Counted from the stretch's first letter, positions 28,012 to 37,737 are shown. The stretch is 64,000 nt of DNA from Riemerella anatipestifer (GCF_009670965.2 NZ_CP073239.1:682001-746000); one strand, 5' to 3'. The notes: a model not told the origin generated them from the letters alone. A program made the numbers and translations.

Positions 28012-28686
28012 TTACTTTGCTTTTCGTTTTACACCTTGAAAATCTTTTAAATAAAAAGGTTCAAAGTAAGCAACATCTTCCCATTCTTTGTTCATAGCCT
28101 TATTTAAAGATTTCTTGATAAGGTATTCTGCCGAAGGGTAAACCTCTGCCTTATAAGAAGCATTGGGTAAGTTTAAAACTGTTTGTGCCTTGGTCGCCCC
28201 ATCTCCAACGAAGAGAACTTTGTCGTCTTTATAATCTTCAAACGAAAACTCATCTAGGATTTTGGCTTCCGTTTCCGAAACTACTGCCCCTGTTTTGCCA
28301 TCAAATACCGAAGTATAAACTTCCATTCTTCTAGCATCTACCATGGGGATTATAAAATCAAATCCTTGACCTATAAAAGGTTCTACCATTGTTTCTAAAG
28401 AGTTTACAGCAACCAACGGAATTTTAAGCCCGTAGCAAAACCCCTTAGCCGAAGCTGCCCCTATCCTTAGCCCCGTATAAGACCCAGGTCCCATACCTAA
28501 TGAAACGGCTTCTATATCTTTTAGAGTTAGTTCTGCTCCTTCTAAAGCCCATTCCACGAAAGTATGCAAACTTTCACTTTGTTTATAATTTTCGGACACT
28601 TCTTCACATAAGCAAAGTAACTCTTCCTCTTTAGAGATAGCAACAGAGCAATTTTTAGATGATGTTTCAAGATGTAAAATAACCAT
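28012..28686 (-). CDS. tsaB: tRNA threonylcarbamoyladenosine biosynthesis protein TsaB
   Basis: Scaffold partner of TsaD in forming t6A37 on ANN-decoding tRNAs. The 224 residues start ILHLETSSKNCSVAI and include GPGSYTGLRIGAASAKGF (residues 68-85), the family signature. It converges with sprE, the stop codons being only 8 bases apart with no visible terminator. A TATATTTG -7 box at plus 28709-28702 lies 15 bases before the start, but no matching -33 element was found. Confidence 0.9.
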   Translation of the reverse strand: MVILHLETSSKNCSVAISKEEELLCLCEEVSENYKQSESLHTFVEWALEGAELTLKDIEAVSLGMGPGSYTGLRIGAASAKGFCYGLKIPLVAVNSLETMVEPFIGQGFDFIIPMVDARRMEVYTSVFDGKTGAVVSETEAKILDEFSFEDYKDDKVLFVGDGATKAQTVLNLPNASYKAEVYPSAEYLIKKSLNKAMNKEWEDVAYFEPFYLKDFQGVKRKAK

Positions 28687-28731
28687 CGACTATTTTTCCT
28701 ACAAATATATGAAATGTCTTTGTGAGATATA

Positions 28732-28769
28732 AAAAAAGAGTTACTCTTTATTAAAAGCAACTCTTTTTT
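28732..28769 (-). terminator. Terminator after the porin gene
   Basis: An 11-bp stem (28732-28742 with 28759-28769) closes a 16-base loop with inner pairing. Read on the minus strand it ends in a T run. It lies about 24 bases after the porin stop codon, ahead of the tsaB promoter region. Confidence 0.7.
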
Positions 28770-28792
28770 GTGTTATAAATATTATGATAAAT

Positions 28793-29950
28793 TTACAATG
28801 CCTTTAAGAAGTACAGAACACCAACCGAAAACATATTTTGGCTTGTATTAGGCACGTAAGTTTTAACCATTTTATTATGCGTTATATTAGTATTGGAAAA
28901 ATATCCAAAAAATTTAAAATCTTGGCTTGCAATAGGCTTGTACTCTAAACCTATCATATTAGTTTGATTCTGCCTTAAGCCATTGCCTAAACCATTTTCA
29001 GACCTATCATTTGCTCTTTCATAAATGCTTTTGCCTGTAATAATAAATTTTGGAGTTATCTTATAGTCTAATCTCAGTACAGCCGTTTGGAACTGAATAT
29101 TTTTAGAGAAATAAGGCTCATAATCTGACACTATAGCGGCTCTATATTGGTTAATAACAGAAGAAGCAATATTAGTATAATCTACAGCCATATTGGTATG
29201 ATGTAAGTCTAAGTAGACTTCTAGGTTATCCGTAACCAATTTATTCCCTAGTGCTACTTGGAAATTTCGCTCCCCTTTAGCAATTTGAGAAGTTGCTACC
29301 GAATAGAACGTTTTAAATGTTTTATTAAAAAAATCACCTCTCCAAGTTAAGTTAAATCCCATCGGAATTTTGGCTGCTACTAATCCATTGGTAATATAGT
29401 TTCTCTGCTCATGTAATGTTGAGAAGTTATGATTACTAGTATTAAAGGCTTGAACCCTTATACTATTGTTTTCATTTATCTGATAGGCTAGTTTAGCACC
29501 CATTGTAAATATATTCTGCTGATTACTAATATAATTAGAGTAAACGTACTCAAAGGTTGGGTTTTTCTCAAACTCCCAACTACCAAAATCATTAGCTTGC
29601 TTACCCAAAACTATATTCCACTTATTTGTTTTGCCAAATTTATAATCTATATAGGCAATATCTAAAGAGCTAGTTGCATTATCTAAACTCTGTTGAACTT
29701 GAGATCTATTCAATCTATACCTTACTCTGTATTTCAAATTTTCTACCACATTGCCTTGCATCTCAATTCTTGCCTCATTTAACTTAAGAGCATTTTGATT
29801 TTGATGAACATCTGTAAACTCTAATGCACTCCTAAAAAGAATATTAACTTCAGTATTCTTACTGAAGGTTTTTAGAATATTAGTAGAGTCTACCTGTCCA
29901 AATAAAAAGCTTGTTGGAAAGACTAGGAAGGATAAAAATTTTCTTTTCAT
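28793..29950 (-). CDS. Porin of the phosphate-selective OprO/OprP-like family
   Basis: A 385-residue outer-membrane beta-barrel protein. The N-terminus is a signal peptide (MKRKFLSFLVFPTSFLFGQ). The mature part shows alternating amphipathic strands and KLNEARIEMQGNV...YRVRYRLNRSQ, as in the porin_O_P family, and GKQANDFGSWEFEKNP, the usual conserved turn. It ends with a short hydrophobic strand. The substrate is not predictable. It stands alone, with a terminator downstream. Confidence 0.72.
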   Translation of the reverse strand: MKRKFLSFLVFPTSFLFGQVDSTNILKTFSKNTEVNILFRSALEFTDVHQNQNALKLNEARIEMQGNVVENLKYRVRYRLNRSQVQQSLDNATSSLDIAYIDYKFGKTNKWNIVLGKQANDFGSWEFEKNPTFEYVYSNYISNQQNIFTMGAKLAYQINENNSIRVQAFNTSNHNFSTLHEQRNYITNGLVAAKIPMGFNLTWRGDFFNKTFKTFYSVATSQIAKGERNFQVALGNKLVTDNLEVYLDLHHTNMAVDYTNIASSVINQYRAAIVSDYEPYFSKNIQFQTAVLRLDYKITPKFIITGKSIYERANDRSENGLGNGLRQNQTNMIGLEYKPIASQDFKFFGYFSNTNITHNKMVKTYVPNTSQNMFSVGVLYFLKAL

Positions 29951-30016
29951 TTTTATTTATCTAAAATTTTAATCACTACAAATATACCTCAGCTACAAAA
30001 TTAATATTTATTATCT

Positions 30017-30538
30017 TTATGTATAACTTTTATCAATAACATAAACTAACCCATCACCAAAATCCTCTTCTAAACTAGTTATTAACCTTGCATTATTAGC
30101 CTTAACTTTCAGTTCTTCCACAAAAAAAGAAGTTTCAAAAAACTGACGATGAATTCCATCCAGCAAACTCATAAAATAATCTCTTCCCACTTTATTATTG
30201 TGCAAATCCATTGCTTTCTCTAGCGGTTCATTAGGAAAAAGTTCCTCGTGCATATCTGTAAAGGCTTCGCAAAACGCCAAAGCTTTTTGTGGAGAAGATA
30301 TTTTACAACAATACATTAGCACCAAACAATTCCAAAAGGCGTGACGAAAGGCATTCCCTTTACCATTAGTACCTGCCGTAAGAGGATATTTTTTCTGAGC
30401 AATACGATACGCCTTTAAGCTCGCATAAACAGCCAAAACAAAAAACAACGGTTGCCTTATAAACAACCCTAAAACCTGTAATATTTTGGGGAAAGATAGT
30501 TGCCTAAAAGCACTTAAAAACAACAAAGGAGTTTTCAT
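30017..30538 (-). CDS. DUF6973 domain protein
   Basis: A 173-residue protein with a short hydrophobic N-terminal segment (residues 25-45) and a helical domain marked by NAFRHAFWNCLVLMYCCK and CEAFTDMHEELFPNEP...MDLHNNKVGR. The spaced His/Asn/Glu residues (HAFWN, DMHEE, DLHNN) resemble a metal- or nuclease-like site, which is the DUF6973 pattern; no function is known. It lies after accD on the same strand but beyond a strong terminator, so it is probably transcribed alone. Confidence 0.65.
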   Translation of the reverse strand: MKTPLLFLSAFRQLSFPKILQVLGLFIRQPLFFVLAVYASLKAYRIAQKKYPLTAGTNGKGNAFRHAFWNCLVLMYCCKISSPQKALAFCEAFTDMHEELFPNEPLEKAMDLHNNKVGRDYFMSLLDGIHRQFFETSFFVEELKVKANNARLITSLEEDFGDGLVYVIDKSYT

Positions 30539-30552
30539 AATGTGTCAAATGT

Positions 30553-30595
30553 AAAAAATAAACCTCGTTAATTTCTAAAAGTTAACGAGGTTTAT
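30553..30595 (-). terminator. Terminator after accD
   Basis: A perfect 14-bp stem (30558-30571 with 30582-30595) with a 10-base loop. On the minus strand it is followed by TTTTTT. It lies 20 bases after the accD stop codon. Confidence 0.88.
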
Positions 30596-30614
30596 CAAAG
30601 TATAAACTCTAATT

Positions 30615-31466
30615 CTATTTATTCATTAGGAGATTCACGGTTTTAGAAACTAGTACTTTTGCTTCTTTCCTGTTTACTATGAAATCTACAAATCCCTTTT
30701 CCTTTAAAAACTCTGAAGTTTGGAATCCTTCTGGCAAATCTCTTCCTATAGTTTCTTTAATAACCCTAGGTCCAGCAAAGCCGATTAGAGCTCCTGGTTC
30801 AGCCATGATTACATCTGCCGTCATCGCAAACGAAGCTGTAATTCCACCAAAAGTAGGGTCGGTAAGATAAGCAATGTAAGGCAATCCTGCTTCCGAAAGA
30901 TGCACCAGCTTAGCTTGTACCTTCGCCATTTGCATTAGAGAGTGAGCTGCTTCTTGCATTCTTGCACCTCCCGACTGGCAAATAAGCACATACGGAAGTT
31001 TGTTTTTAATAGCGTAATCTATCGCTCTAGTAATTTTTTCCCCCATTACAGAACCTAAAGACCCTCCAATAAAGGCAAAATCCATACAAGAAACCACCAT
31101 CTCCGTGCCGTTTACTTTACCTACTGCATTTCGGATAGAATCGGTAAGTTTAGTCTTAGCTTTAGCTTCCTTAAGACGGTCAGTATAGGGTTTGGTATCT
31201 TTAAACTTAAGGATATCTATACTTTCTACCCTAGCGTCTAACTCCTTAAATTTACCCTCATCAAAAAGAATATCATAATACTCTTTACTTCCTATCCTTA
31301 CATGGAAACCATCTTCTGGAGATACAAACTGATTGGCCTTAAGCTCATCATATTCTATAATTTTCCCTGTAGGTGTTTTGTGCCAAAGCCCTTTAGGAAT
31401 GTCTTTTTTCTCCTCTGTAGAAGTAGTAATATTTTTAGCCTTTCTTCTGAACCAATCAAATGCCAT
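30615..31466 (-). CDS. accD: Acetyl-CoA carboxylase carboxyltransferase subunit beta
   Basis: Transfers the carboxyl group from biotin to acetyl-CoA in fatty acid synthesis, together with AccA. The 283 residues contain [20 protein letters not shown] (near residue 128), [11 protein letters not shown] (168-178) and [12 protein letters not shown] (near 208), all carboxyltransferase blocks. The N-terminal zinc ribbon of the E. coli type is not intact: the segment [23 protein letters not shown] lacks all four Cys ligands. Flavobacterial relatives share this loss. Confidence 0.95.
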   Translation of the reverse strand: MAFDWFRRKAKNITTSTEEKKDIPKGLWHKTPTGKIIEYDELKANQFVSPEDGFHVRIGSKEYYDILFDEGKFKELDARVESIDILKFKDTKPYTDRLKEAKAKTKLTDSIRNAVGKVNGTEMVVSCMDFAFIGGSLGSVMGEKITRAIDYAIKNKLPYVLICQSGGARMQEAAHSLMQMAKVQAKLVHLSEAGLPYIAYLTDPTFGGITASFAMTADVIMAEPGALIGFAGPRVIKETIGRDLPEGFQTSEFLKEKGFVDFIVNRKEAKVLVSKTVNLLMNK

Positions 31467-31501
31467 AAGCGTTTTGTTTAAATTAAGTTTGATTTCATAA
31501 C

Positions 31502-31546
31502 ACCGTGTAGGAGTGTTTAATCATATCATTTACATTCCTACACGGT
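31502..31546 (-). terminator. Hairpin after fbaA
   Basis: A 14-bp stem (31502-31515 with 31533-31546, one G-U) with a 17-base loop sits between fbaA and accD. There is no T tract after it on the minus strand, so it may be a processing or attenuating hairpin rather than a full terminator. Confidence 0.45.
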
Positions 31547-31577
31547 AAAATTGATGTTGCAAAAATACAAGATTTTT

Positions 31578-32648
31578 TTATTTCAATGTATTAACATTGT
31601 TTAAATCTTCAAATGCTTGTTCTAGACGGCTTCTGAAAGTTTCTTCTCCTTTTCTTAACCAAACTCTAGGGTCGTAGAATTTCTTGTTAGGAACATCGTC
31701 TCCCTCAGGGTTTCCTATTTGAGTTCTTAGATACTCTACTTTGTTTAACATATAATCTCTAATACCTTCGGTGTAAGCGAACTGAAGGTCAGTATCAATA
31801 TTCATTTTGATAACACCATAGTCTATCGCTTCTCTTATTTCTTCTAAAGAAGACCCAGACCCTCCGTGGAATACGAAGTTAATTGGCTTTTCTACTGTAC
31901 CGAATTTCTCTTGTACATATTTTTGTGAGTTCAATAAAATCTCTGGGGTTAATTTCACATTACCTGGCTTATACACACCGTGTACGTTACCAAATGCTGC
32001 CGCGATAGTGAATTTATCAGAAATTTGCTTTAAGATTTCGTAAGTATAAGCCACATCTTCTGGCTGAGTGTATAGCTTAGAGTTATCTACATCGGTATTA
32101 TCTACACCATCTTCTTCTCCTCCTGTAACGCCTATTTCTACCTCTAGTGTCATATCCATTTTAGCCATTCTTTCGAAATACTTAGCTGATATTTCTAAGT
32201 TTTCCTCCAAGGTTTCTTCAGAAAGGTCTAACATATGAGAAGAGTAAAGCGACTTACCATTGGCTTTATAAAACGCCTCTCCTGCGTCTAATAGTCCATC
32301 TATCCAAGGTAATAATTTCTTAGCACAGTGGTCTGTATGAAGAATAACTGTAGCTCCGTAAGCCTCTGCCAAAGTATGGATATGTTTAGCACCTGCTACC
32401 GCTCCTAAGATAGCTGCTTTTTGTCCGTCATTACTAAGACCTTTACCTGCATTATACACCGCACCACCGTTAGAAAACTGAATGATTACGGGTGCATTAA
32501 GCTTAGCCGCTGTCTCCATAGTGGCGTTGATGTTACTAGAACCAATAACATTAACCGCTGGTAAAGCAAATTTATTTTCTTTAGCGTACTGAAAAATCTC
32601 GCTAACCATTGAACCTGTGGCAACTCCTGCCGGAAAAAGTTTACTCAT
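31578..32648 (-). CDS. fbaA: Fructose-bisphosphate aldolase, class II
   Basis: Cleaves fructose-1,6-bisphosphate to the two triose phosphates in glycolysis; zinc-dependent. The 356 residues carry the zinc-binding HTDHC motif (residues 108-112), the GNVHGVYKPGNVKL block near 222, and FHGGSGS near 262. Length and order fit class IIA. It is 47 bases downstream of nadK on the same strand. Confidence 0.96.
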   Translation of the reverse strand: MSKLFPAGVATGSMVSEIFQYAKENKFALPAVNVIGSSNINATMETAAKLNAPVIIQFSNGGAVYNAGKGLSNDGQKAAILGAVAGAKHIHTLAEAYGATVILHTDHCAKKLLPWIDGLLDAGEAFYKANGKSLYSSHMLDLSEETLEENLEISAKYFERMAKMDMTLEVEIGVTGGEEDGVDNTDVDNSKLYTQPEDVAYTYEILKQISDKFTIAAAFGNVHGVYKPGNVKLTPEILLNSQKYVQEKFGTVEKPINFVFHGGSGSSLEEIREAIDYGVIKMNIDTDLQFAYTEGIRDYMLNKVEYLRTQIGNPEGDDVPNKKFYDPRVWLRKGEETFRSRLEQAFEDLNNVNTLK

Positions 32649-32695
32649 AGTGTAATGTTTTTACTTTTAATTACTGATTTATTTTTAATTACTTT

Positions 32696-33562
32696 TTAAT
32701 TTCGTTTATCTTTTCCCCACAATAGCTTTTGGCGAAGCGTTTCGTAGAAATTGATGCTTTTAGTCATCATTAGTGATACCTCAAAATTGGCTTTCTTCAC
32801 TATAATTTCATCATCTATACCTACATTATAAAGCCTAGAATCTAAGGAAAATAAAAACTCTGGCACTCTACTTTCTACCGTGAGTTTTATTTCTACATCA
32901 TCTTTAAGAATAATAGGTCGCACATTCAGGTTATGCGGAGCAATAGGTGTAAGCACAAAATTATCTGCTCTCGGTGAAATAATAGGTCCACCACAACTCA
33001 AATTATAAGCCGTAGAACCTGTAGGCGTAGAAACCACTAAACCATCTCCCCAAAATACAGTAAGAAACTCATCATTGATATGAGTATCTATCGTAATCAT
33101 AGAGGTAGTTTCCTTCCTTGTGATACTCAAATCATTTAGAGCATAAGGGAAATCTATCACGGTATCTTTAGTAGAAACTTCTATCACAGACCTTCTGCTG
33201 ATTAGCATTTCTCCTTTTAGGATTTTATCTATATTGAGGAAAATCTCCTCCTTTGAGAAACAAGCTAAAAATCCCAAACGACCTGTATTTACACCAATCA
33301 CGGGAATTTCTAAGTCTTGTATAAAGATAAGGGCATTAAGAATGGTACCATCACCACCAAAACTGAAGAATAAATCTACTCCTGCATTCTTCAGACTTTC
33401 CTTATCATTAAAAGTTCTAAAGTTTTTAGAAAAAGCCAAATCTATTGATAAACCTTCGTGCAACACAGACTCTACCCCTCGCTTCTCTAACTCCGAAATA
33501 AACTTACTCAAATAAAGAAATGTATCTAAATCTTTCTTTTGGGAGTAAATGGCCGCTTTCAT
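32696..33562 (-). CDS. nadK: NAD kinase
   Basis: Phosphorylates NAD to NADP using ATP or polyphosphate. The 288 residues contain FSFGGDGTILNAL (near residue 66-79), GFLACFSKEE, and the NE/D-type substrate block STPTGSTAYNLSCGGPIISP (residues 180-200). It heads a nadK-fbaA-accD block on the minus strand. A TATTTTTG -7 box at plus 33605-33598 is 35 bases before the start, without a good -33 partner. Confidence 0.95.
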   Translation of the reverse strand: MKAAIYSQKKDLDTFLYLSKFISELEKRGVESVLHEGLSIDLAFSKNFRTFNDKESLKNAGVDLFFSFGGDGTILNALIFIQDLEIPVIGVNTGRLGFLACFSKEEIFLNIDKILKGEMLISRRSVIEVSTKDTVIDFPYALNDLSITRKETTSMITIDTHINDEFLTVFWGDGLVVSTPTGSTAYNLSCGGPIISPRADNFVLTPIAPHNLNVRPIILKDDVEIKLTVESRVPEFLFSLDSRLYNVGIDDEIIVKKANFEVSLMMTKSINFYETLRQKLLWGKDKRN

Positions 33563-33735
33563 AGATGACTTTCTGAATTAAACTAAATTTGACCCTCCAA
33601 AAATACGATTATTTTTTTAATGATTCCTACAAAAAATAAGGCGTTTTCCTTGCGGTTTAAACTTTTTCTCTCATCTTTGTAACAAATCGTAGATGTAACG
33701 CTACTTATTACCCAACCACTTAAAACTATACACCA

Positions 33736-36411
33736 ATGACAAGAATTTATTCATTAGTCTTATTCCTGTTTTTCAGTGCTGTACTTTGGGCTCAAATCAG
33801 CATCTCTGGGAAAATCACCAATACAGAAGGACAGCCCGTTCCTAGTGCCAGTGTTACCGTAGAAGAAATAGGAAAAAATGCCATTCTTACCTATGCTTTA
33901 TCAGACAGCAAAGGGGCTTACAAAGTAACCATAAATTCCTCCACAGACAAGGTAAAGCTTACCGTAAAGGCGTTTAATCATCAAACCCAAGTCAAAGAAA
34001 TTGCTAATAAAACCCAAACGCTTAATTTTAGTCTTTCTCCACAAGCTACGGAAATAAAGGAAGTAAAACTAAAGACGAGAATGATTACCAAAAAAGGCGA
34101 CACTATTTCTTACGATTTAAAAGCCTTTGAAAGTAAAAACGACCGTACTCTAGCCGATGTTCTAAAGAAAATACCAGGTATAGAAGTTAATAAAGATGGT
34201 ACTGTACTCTACCAAGGCGAAGCCATCAATAAGTTTTATGTAAATGGTAAAGACCTTATGGAAGGTGGCTACGGAACTATAAACAACGCTCTCCCAAAAG
34301 ACGCTGTACAAAAGGTAGAAGTAATGGAAAACCATCAACCTGTAAAGATTCTACAAGATAAAATACCTTCGGAGAAAGCCGCCATCAACATCAAACTTAA
34401 AAATAAAGTTACCATGACTGGTAGAGGCGAGGTAGGCGTTGGGACTTCCCCTTTATTATGGAACACCAAACTTACACCTATGTTTTTTGGACAAAAGAAC
34501 CAATGGGTAGTTAATTACAAAGCCAACAACACAGGCGAAAGTGTAGAAAAAGAAGGAAGAATACTCTCTTTCGGTAATCGTTGGGAAGGCGTAAGACGCA
34601 ATGTAGACCAAGAAAGCTGGATTGGCGTAGAGACCGCTGCAATCCCTGATGTTCCTGAAAGACGCTACCTCTTTAACAATGTGCATTTCTTCTCCGCTAA
34701 CCTACTTACCAACCCTTTCAAAAACAAAGAATGGGAGCTAAAGGCTAACGCCAGCTACACGAATAACGCCGTAGAAAGAGAAGATTTACAAGAGGTAACC
34801 TATGGCACCGAAACCTTTAGTGCTAGAAGGCTTAACCATTTCTACACCAATCAAGCGAAGGGAGAACTCATCTTCACTAAAAATGCCAGGAAAGGATTCT
34901 TTAAGAATGTAACGACTTGGAACAGCTTCTGGAGCGAAAGCAATGCCGATGTAAACAAAAAAGAAATCACAGGGAGTAGAGCCGCTATGCAAAATATCTA
35001 TGCTCCTACCAACTCATTCCAAAACTCTTTAAGTTCTATTATTCCAGTCGGTGAAAAGTTGGTGAATGTGATGTCTTATATTAGTGTTAAAAATGATAGA
35101 CAAACACTAGAATCTAGCCCTAGCAGCTACTCTCAAAAACTTTTCAATAGCCAAAATTATCAAAGGCTACAACAAAACCTAAACATCAAAAGTACCGAAA
35201 TCAACCACAGTGCTTCCGTAGGATTTAGTGCAGGAAGATGGACTTTAACCCCAGAGGTAGGTTTAGACATCAATTTCAACCAAATGGAATCGGAGCTTTA
35301 TGGCATCAATGGTAGTACGCTGTTCCCTTATAACATCAATTACCAAAACAATATGCAGTGGAACGAGCTAAGACCTTCCACCAAACTTTCGGCAAACTAT
35401 AAAGGCGAACGCTTAAATATTTACCTTAATGCCCCTGTTAATTTCTATGGCATTTCCTACAAAGATTTCTTAAGAAATGGCAGAAATAGAGAGATTAACA
35501 AGACAGTGTTTGAGCCTAGTTTCTTTATGAACTACGATTTTGCTTCGTTTTGGAAGATTAGAGGGTACGGAAACCTTAACTATAGCTTTGGTGACTTTGG
35601 GTCTATCTACGAAGGAATTATGATGAACACGCCCGATTTCTTTGTAAACAGAGCGCCACAATCTAATGTAATGCCCGAAAATCTTTCCAAGAGCATCGGT
35701 TCTACATTAGAGTATAGAAACCCACTTAATAATTTGTTTTTCAACCTAAGATACAGCTATGGTACTCTTAAAAGAAATCTCATTACTTCTGTAACTAGAA
35801 ATGCAGCCTCATTTATTTCCGAAGTCAAAGAGTTTGATAATACGGCGACCTCTCAATCACAAAGTGCAGAGATAGGAAAGTATTTCCCTAAGTTCAAATC
35901 TAACCTATCTTTCAACTTTAGAAATAGTGATTCCGAGAGTATTTCTATGCTCAACAGCAACCTCATCTATAACAAGAATAACAGCCAATCTTTAGGTGCT
36001 AAGTTTAACAATACCTTCTTCTCTTGGCTTAGTGTAGATTACAACATCTCTATGGGCTGGAACAAAAACCAAAATGCACAGACCAATACCACTTATAAGT
36101 TCTCTAACTGGTCGCATAATTTAGCTGCCTATATCTACCCTCTGGACAACCACACCATAGGTCTAGTTTGGGACGACAACACCTATAAAACATTGGGCGA
36201 AAGTGCCTTTAGAAACAGTTTCTATGACCTCTCTTACCAATATACTTGGGCTAAAAAGAAGATAGATTTTGAGCTAAAATGGCTTAACATTACCAACAAC
36301 AAATTCTATGAAACAGTTACCATAAGTACCCAAGATAACAGTATCCGTAGAAGTTTAGTTTATATAAGACCTAGCCAAGTGATGTTTACCATAAAGTTTA
36401 ATTTTAAATAA
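33736..36411 (+). CDS. Outer-membrane beta-barrel protein with carboxypeptidase-regulatory-like N-terminal domain
   Basis: An 891-residue protein. A signal peptide (MTRIYSLVLFLFFSAVLWAQ) is followed by an Ig-like carboxypeptidase D regulatory domain (ISGKITNTEGQPVPSASVTV, residues 22-100), then a plug-like region (ADVLKKIPGIEVNKDGTVLYQGE, near 140-163), and a long barrel rich in Asn and aromatic residues ending in MFTIKFNFK. This is the TonB-receptor-like (TonB_dep_Rec-related) family abundant in Bacteroidota, without a SusD partner here. Substrate unknown. Confidence 0.8.
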   Translation: MTRIYSLVLFLFFSAVLWAQISISGKITNTEGQPVPSASVTVEEIGKNAILTYALSDSKGAYKVTINSSTDKVKLTVKAFNHQTQVKEIANKTQTLNFSLSPQATEIKEVKLKTRMITKKGDTISYDLKAFESKNDRTLADVLKKIPGIEVNKDGTVLYQGEAINKFYVNGKDLMEGGYGTINNALPKDAVQKVEVMENHQPVKILQDKIPSEKAAINIKLKNKVTMTGRGEVGVGTSPLLWNTKLTPMFFGQKNQWVVNYKANNTGESVEKEGRILSFGNRWEGVRRNVDQESWIGVETAAIPDVPERRYLFNNVHFFSANLLTNPFKNKEWELKANASYTNNAVEREDLQEVTYGTETFSARRLNHFYTNQAKGELIFTKNARKGFFKNVTTWNSFWSESNADVNKKEITGSRAAMQNIYAPTNSFQNSLSSIIPVGEKLVNVMSYISVKNDRQTLESSPSSYSQKLFNSQNYQRLQQNLNIKSTEINHSASVGFSAGRWTLTPEVGLDINFNQMESELYGINGSTLFPYNINYQNNMQWNELRPSTKLSANYKGERLNIYLNAPVNFYGISYKDFLRNGRNREINKTVFEPSFFMNYDFASFWKIRGYGNLNYSFGDFGSIYEGIMMNTPDFFVNRAPQSNVMPENLSKSIGSTLEYRNPLNNLFFNLRYSYGTLKRNLITSVTRNAASFISEVKEFDNTATSQSQSAEIGKYFPKFKSNLSFNFRNSDSESISMLNSNLIYNKNNSQSLGAKFNNTFFSWLSVDYNISMGWNKNQNAQTNTTYKFSNWSHNLAAYIYPLDNHTIGLVWDDNTYKTLGESAFRNSFYDLSYQYTWAKKKIDFELKWLNITNNKFYETVTISTQDNSIRRSLVYIRPSQVMFTIKFNFK

Positions 36412-36435
36412 ACATTTATACCATCTTAAACAAAG

Positions 36436-36469
36436 AATACTACCCTACTTTTGGGGTAGTATTTTTTTT
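36436..36469 (+). terminator. Terminator after the outer-membrane barrel gene
   Basis: A perfect 10-bp stem (36436-36445 with 36454-36463) is followed by a run of eight T. It lies 25 bases after the stop codon. Confidence 0.88.
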
Positions 36470-36496
36470 ATTTTTAACATAAAACATATCCAAAAA

Positions 36497-36528
36497 CTTG
36501 CACACTTCCGCAAAAGGTTATAAGTTTG
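36497..36528 (+). promoter_or_regulatory. Promoter upstream of the collagen-like surface locus
   Basis: TTG (36498-36500) and TAAGTTTG (36521-36528) are 20 bases apart, within the Bacteroidota promoter consensus. If used, transcription starts near 36533 and leaves a leader of about 540 bases before the ORF at 37075, covering the (CA)20 tract and the inverted repeats. Confidence 0.55.
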
Positions 36529-36615
36529 CTTCAGTTTTATGACACACGATACCAATTACATACAAACAAGTATAAAAAAGTACCCGAATTATTTGGCTAT
36601 CTCAAATAATTTCGT

Positions 36616-36660
<45 letters not shown>

Positions 36661-36796
36661 TAGTTTCGTGGGTATGCGTCGTATTATCTAGAAAATCACT
36701 TCAACTTTTATCGTTAATTATAAATACAATTCCACCAACTTTCGTTGGGGGCTTTTGGCGTTTACACCATTCTAAATTTAGCTTTCATAAATATAG

Positions 36797-36854
36797 GCTA
36801 AAAGCACCATTGTTTTGTCTCATAACATGGTCGTTTTTGTTAGGTGCTTTTAGC
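36797..36854 (+). repeat. 12-bp perfect inverted repeat in the leader region
   Basis: GCTAAAAGCACC (36797-36808) and its exact reverse complement (36843-36854) enclose 34 bases. It forms a long-stem loop in the RNA. No T tract follows; a G6 run begins five bases later. A smaller CCAAC-TTTC-GTTGG hairpin lies upstream at 36735-36748. Confidence 0.7.
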
Positions 36855-36932
36855 ATACAGGGGGGATGTCCTATTCTCTCTGTTTTAGCCTTCCCTCTCG
36901 TTTTGTGTGTGTTTAGAGGGGGGAGGCATTTT

Positions 36933-37042
36933 TTAAGGTTAGAGGTTAGATTTCAGAATTTAGAACTTAGTATAGCCTCATCCCCCCCTTAAACCGAACC
37001 TCTAACATCTAAAATCCAATATCTAACCTCTATAATCTTAAA
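36933..37042. repeat. TTAGA-rich imperfect palindrome
   Basis: The left arm (36933-36970) and the right arm (37002-37042) are inverted relatives: both read TTAAG..., AGAGGTTAGAT..., TTTTAGA-like on opposite strands, with several mismatches. A loop of about 30 bases holds a C7 run. The sequence resembles the element at 13803-13897, so a dispersed palindromic family is likely. The remaining 36470-37074 interval shows no coding ORF that I trust. Confidence 0.6.
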
Positions 37043-37074
37043 CAATTAAATATCAACTTTTAAAATTAAATGTT

Positions 37075-37737
37075 ATGAACAAAAGTATGACCAAATTAAG
37101 TATTTTATCCTTTTTAGGATTAGGATTAGTAACTTATGCACAGAAGTATGACGGCAAAGTAGGGATTAATAACACTACTCCTCATGCGACTTTAGAAATC
37201 ACAAGCAAATCAGCTAATGGAAGTATGACGCTAGAAGGGATTATTATTCCCAATGTAAGTAAGAATAAAGCCCTCCAAATGACTTTAAATACAGACCCAA
37301 ACCCTAAGATTAAAGAATCAACTTTAATCTATGTGGATGATTTAAGCGACTACAAAGGAACAGATGAAAAGGTGGAAAGTATTGTAGTAAAAGGATACTA
37401 TTTCTGGGACGGAAAAAAATGGGCAAGCCCAGGAGGAGGAACTTTTGTAAGAAACATCCGTAGAGATAACAGAGCCGTGATAACCGTAGATACCGATGAA
37501 TTAGGGGAACCTGTAAAAACTCCAGATTATTTTGTGCATCTTACTGGTAATCCCACTCAGTTAAACTTACCACCTGCTAATACAAGTGTAGGAAGGACCT
37601 TATGTTTCTATAATCCGAGTTGGAATCTCATTACTATTAACCCTCAACCCATAGGTCAAATGCAAAGTCTAGATGCTGGTATGACTTCTTGTTATATCTC
37701 GGACGGAACCATATGGATAAACTCTACAGGTTACTAA
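37075..37737 (+). CDS. Secreted protein with GINN/T-type N-terminal motif, unknown function
   Basis: A 220-residue protein with a signal peptide (MTKLSILSFLGLGLVTYAQ after a short basic start). The mature start KVGINNTTPHATLEI matches the GINTTxPxATL motif common at the start of flavobacterial surface and tail-fibre-like proteins. The middle (DDLSDYKGTDE...YYFWDGKKWASPGGG) and the C-terminal beta-rich part (VHLTGNPTQLNLPPANTS...TIWINSTGY) suggest a beta-structured surface domain. No enzyme motif is seen. It precedes the collagen-like gene by 19 bases, so the two are almost surely one transcript. Confidence 0.7.
   Translation: MNKSMTKLSILSFLGLGLVTYAQKYDGKVGINNTTPHATLEITSKSANGSMTLEGIIIPNVSKNKALQMTLNTDPNPKIKESTLIYVDDLSDYKGTDEKVESIVVKGYYFWDGKKWASPGGGTFVRNIRRDNRAVITVDTDELGEPVKTPDYFVHLTGNPTQLNLPPANTSVGRTLCFYNPSWNLITINPQPIGQMQSLDAGMTSCYISDGTIWINSTGY

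Noticed and set aside
36810..36992. 60-codon plus-strand ORF in the leader of the surface locus
   Set aside because: It spans inverted repeats and homopolymer runs, shows no protein family pattern, and has atypical composition; more likely non-coding.
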